Of a stretch of 5,429 bases of DNA, positions 4,588 to 5,429 are shown piece after piece. The translations under genes were made by a program, and so were the position numbers. Origin of the DNA: Fibrobacteraceae bacterium (lineage in GTDB: Bacteria > Fibrobacterota > Fibrobacteria > Fibrobacterales > Fibrobacteraceae); NCBI GenBank assembly GCA_021443045.1, contig JABUUT010000081.1, positions 4,316 through 9,744 on the forward strand, read 5' to 3'. Each line of letters begins with the position of its first letter. The stretch's first letter is position 1. Under the pieces are notes generated by a model. The model searched no databases. It was not told the origin of the DNA and worked only from the letters and a program-made list of their open reading frames with translations.

Positions 4588-5331
4588 ATGGCTTCAAAGT
4601 ATTTAAAAATAGGGCAAGTATCGGACATTCACATCGGTGAAGATGAAGGTCTTGTTCAAGGTATCGATGTCCGTGCCAACTTGAGGAAGGCACTGGAGTC
4701 CGAGTCGATGAAAGACCTGGATCTCTTGGTGTGTTCTGGTGACTTGGCAAGCGAAGATGGCGAGCCGGGAGCCTACCAGTATTTTGTGGAAATTTTTAAG
4801 GAATTGAAAATTCCAGTATGTGTCATACCGGGCAACCACGACCGGGTGGAAACAATGAAGCAGTACCTTGATCTTGAAGGCAAGGTTCATGATGACAAAT
4901 GCTACTACAGGTATGACCTTAAGGGGAAGTCCATTTTCTTTCTTGACAGCGCATGTGGAAATGTTTCGCCGGACCAGCTGTGCTGGTTGAAGCAGGAAGC
5001 AGCAAAGATCAAGGATGAAATCATCTTGTTCATGCATCATCCTCCCTGTTTTTGCAACCACCGCTTCATGGATCTGAAATATCACCTGACGAACATGCTT
5101 GAAGTTCAGCAAACTTTGAATTCCATCGAAAACTTGCACCATGTGTTTGTGGGTCACTACCATTCCGATTTTGAAATCAAGATCGACCGTCTCACCGTTC
5201 ATGTCGCTCCGTCAATCCAGATGCAGATTGATCCAAATACGCCCTATTTTAACTTGAAAAGCTCGGCACCGGGCTGGCAGGTGATCAAATGGGGTGAGGA
5301 TTTTGTAGAAACTGAAGTTTATTTCAAGTAA
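4588..5331 (+). CDS. Calcineurin-like metallophosphoesterase
   Basis: This 247-residue protein has all five blocks of the binuclear-metal phosphoesterase fold: SDIHI with D13 and H15, GDL with D52, GNHD with N83, H84 and D85, the MHHPP histidines H150-H151, and GHYH with H190 and H192. It should therefore be a catalytically competent phosphodiesterase or phosphatase. Order and size resemble the class III cyclic nucleotide phosphodiesterase (CpdA-like) group, but the substrate cannot be deduced from motifs and no symbol is given. No signal peptide or membrane segment is seen, so it is probably cytoplasmic. Only a weak GAGCG precedes the ATG. It stands alone after a long spacer and ahead of a tRNA gene, so it is likely its own transcription unit with no evident link to the par-bactofilin operon. 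Confidence 0.88.
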   Translation: MASKYLKIGQVSDIHIGEDEGLVQGIDVRANLRKALESESMKDLDLLVCSGDLASEDGEPGAYQYFVEIFKELKIPVCVIPGNHDRVETMKQYLDLEGKVHDDKCYYRYDLKGKSIFFLDSACGNVSPDQLCWLKQEAAKIKDEIILFMHHPPCFCNHRFMDLKYHLTNMLEVQQTLNSIENLHHVFVGHYHSDFEIKIDRLTVHVAPSIQMQIDPNTPYFNLKSSAPGWQVIKWGEDFVETEVYFK

Positions 5332-5341
5332 CCCCTTGAAA
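5322..5341 (+). repeat. Hairpin over the stop codon of the phosphoesterase gene
   Basis: TTTCAAG (5322-5328) and CTTGAAA (5335-5341) form a perfect 7-bp stem with the TAA stop codon in a six-base loop. No T tract follows directly (AACATTTTAG), so it is at best a weak terminator. The TTGAAA in its right arm (5336-5341), with TAATTT (5359-5364) 17 bp on, might instead be a -35/-10 pair for the tRNA. Confidence 0.35.
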
Positions 5342-5377
5342 AACATTTTAGTGTTTACTAATTTTGGTTTAAAATTT

Positions 5378-5429
5378 GGCGGCTTAGCTCAGTTGGTAGA
5401 GCGTCGGAATCATAATCCGCAGGTCTGTG
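5378..5429 (+). tRNA. tRNA-Met (anticodon CAT), cut off by the window end
   Basis: The 5' two thirds of a tRNA are present: acceptor strand GGCGGCT (5378-5384), TA, D stem GCTC (5387-5390) with loop AGTTGGTA and GAGC (5399-5402), anticodon stem TCGGA (5404-5408), loop ATCATAA with anticodon CAT at 5411-5413, stem TCCGC (5416-5420), variable AGGTC and the first four T-stem bases TGTG. The G-starting acceptor and the absence of a GGG/CCC anticodon stem argue for elongator Met over initiator. A tRNA-Ile2 whose C34 is changed to lysidine has the same gene anticodon and cannot be excluded without the 3' end. The outermost anticodon-stem pair is a T-C mismatch and position 32 is A rather than the usual pyrimidine. 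Confidence 0.9.

Noticed and set aside
4603..5202. 199-codon open frame on the minus strand opposite the metallophosphoesterase
   Set aside because: The plus-strand frame contains all five metallophosphoesterase motifs, while the antisense frame has no recognisable motif.

Overview
The window reads as an origin-proximal chromosome segment of a Gram-negative-type bacterium. The order rsmG-parA-parB followed by an M23 endopeptidase and a bactofilin, the moderate G+C of the genes beside very AT-rich spacers, and degenerate heptamer arrays between genes made me think of a Fibrobacter-like organism. That assignment is an impression from gene order and style, not a database result.

Layout. Positions 1-548 hold no convincing protein gene but are dense in structure. 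Two opposed copies of a TGTCAYCCTGRWGG-type repeat lie at 15-28 and 172-185. Degenerate 7-nt repeat arrays point inward on a near-consensus parS site (63-78). A run of hairpins at 182-326 includes a tandemly duplicated hairpin pair. A third heptamer array (343-377) is followed by a strong intrinsic terminator (383-405). The hairpins plus terminator could be a small structured RNA or the tail of an upstream transcript. After an AT-rich stretch, a second parS site (520-535) sits 13 bases before rsmG.

Positions 549-4237 are five same-strand genes that look like one transcription unit: rsmG (16S rRNA m7G methyltransferase), parA, parB, a membrane-anchored M23 metallopeptidase and a bactofilin. 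rsmG and parA overlap by ATGA, and the other gaps are 52, 9 and 29 bases. ParA, ParB and the parS sites form a chromosome segregation system. The M23 enzyme and bactofilin form a cell-wall-shaping pair of the kind known from bactofilin-directed endopeptidases. Their placement together suggests a link between origin positioning and envelope growth.

Positions 4238-4587 are a 350-base AT-rich spacer with a nested ~106-base palindrome, a smaller hairpin, and four exact AATGTTGA octamers with a related inverted copy. A calcineurin-like metallophosphoesterase follows (4588-5331), and the window ends inside a CAT-anticodon tRNA gene (5378 onward). The protein genes are ordinary and well supported. 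The less explained parts are the two non-coding regions.
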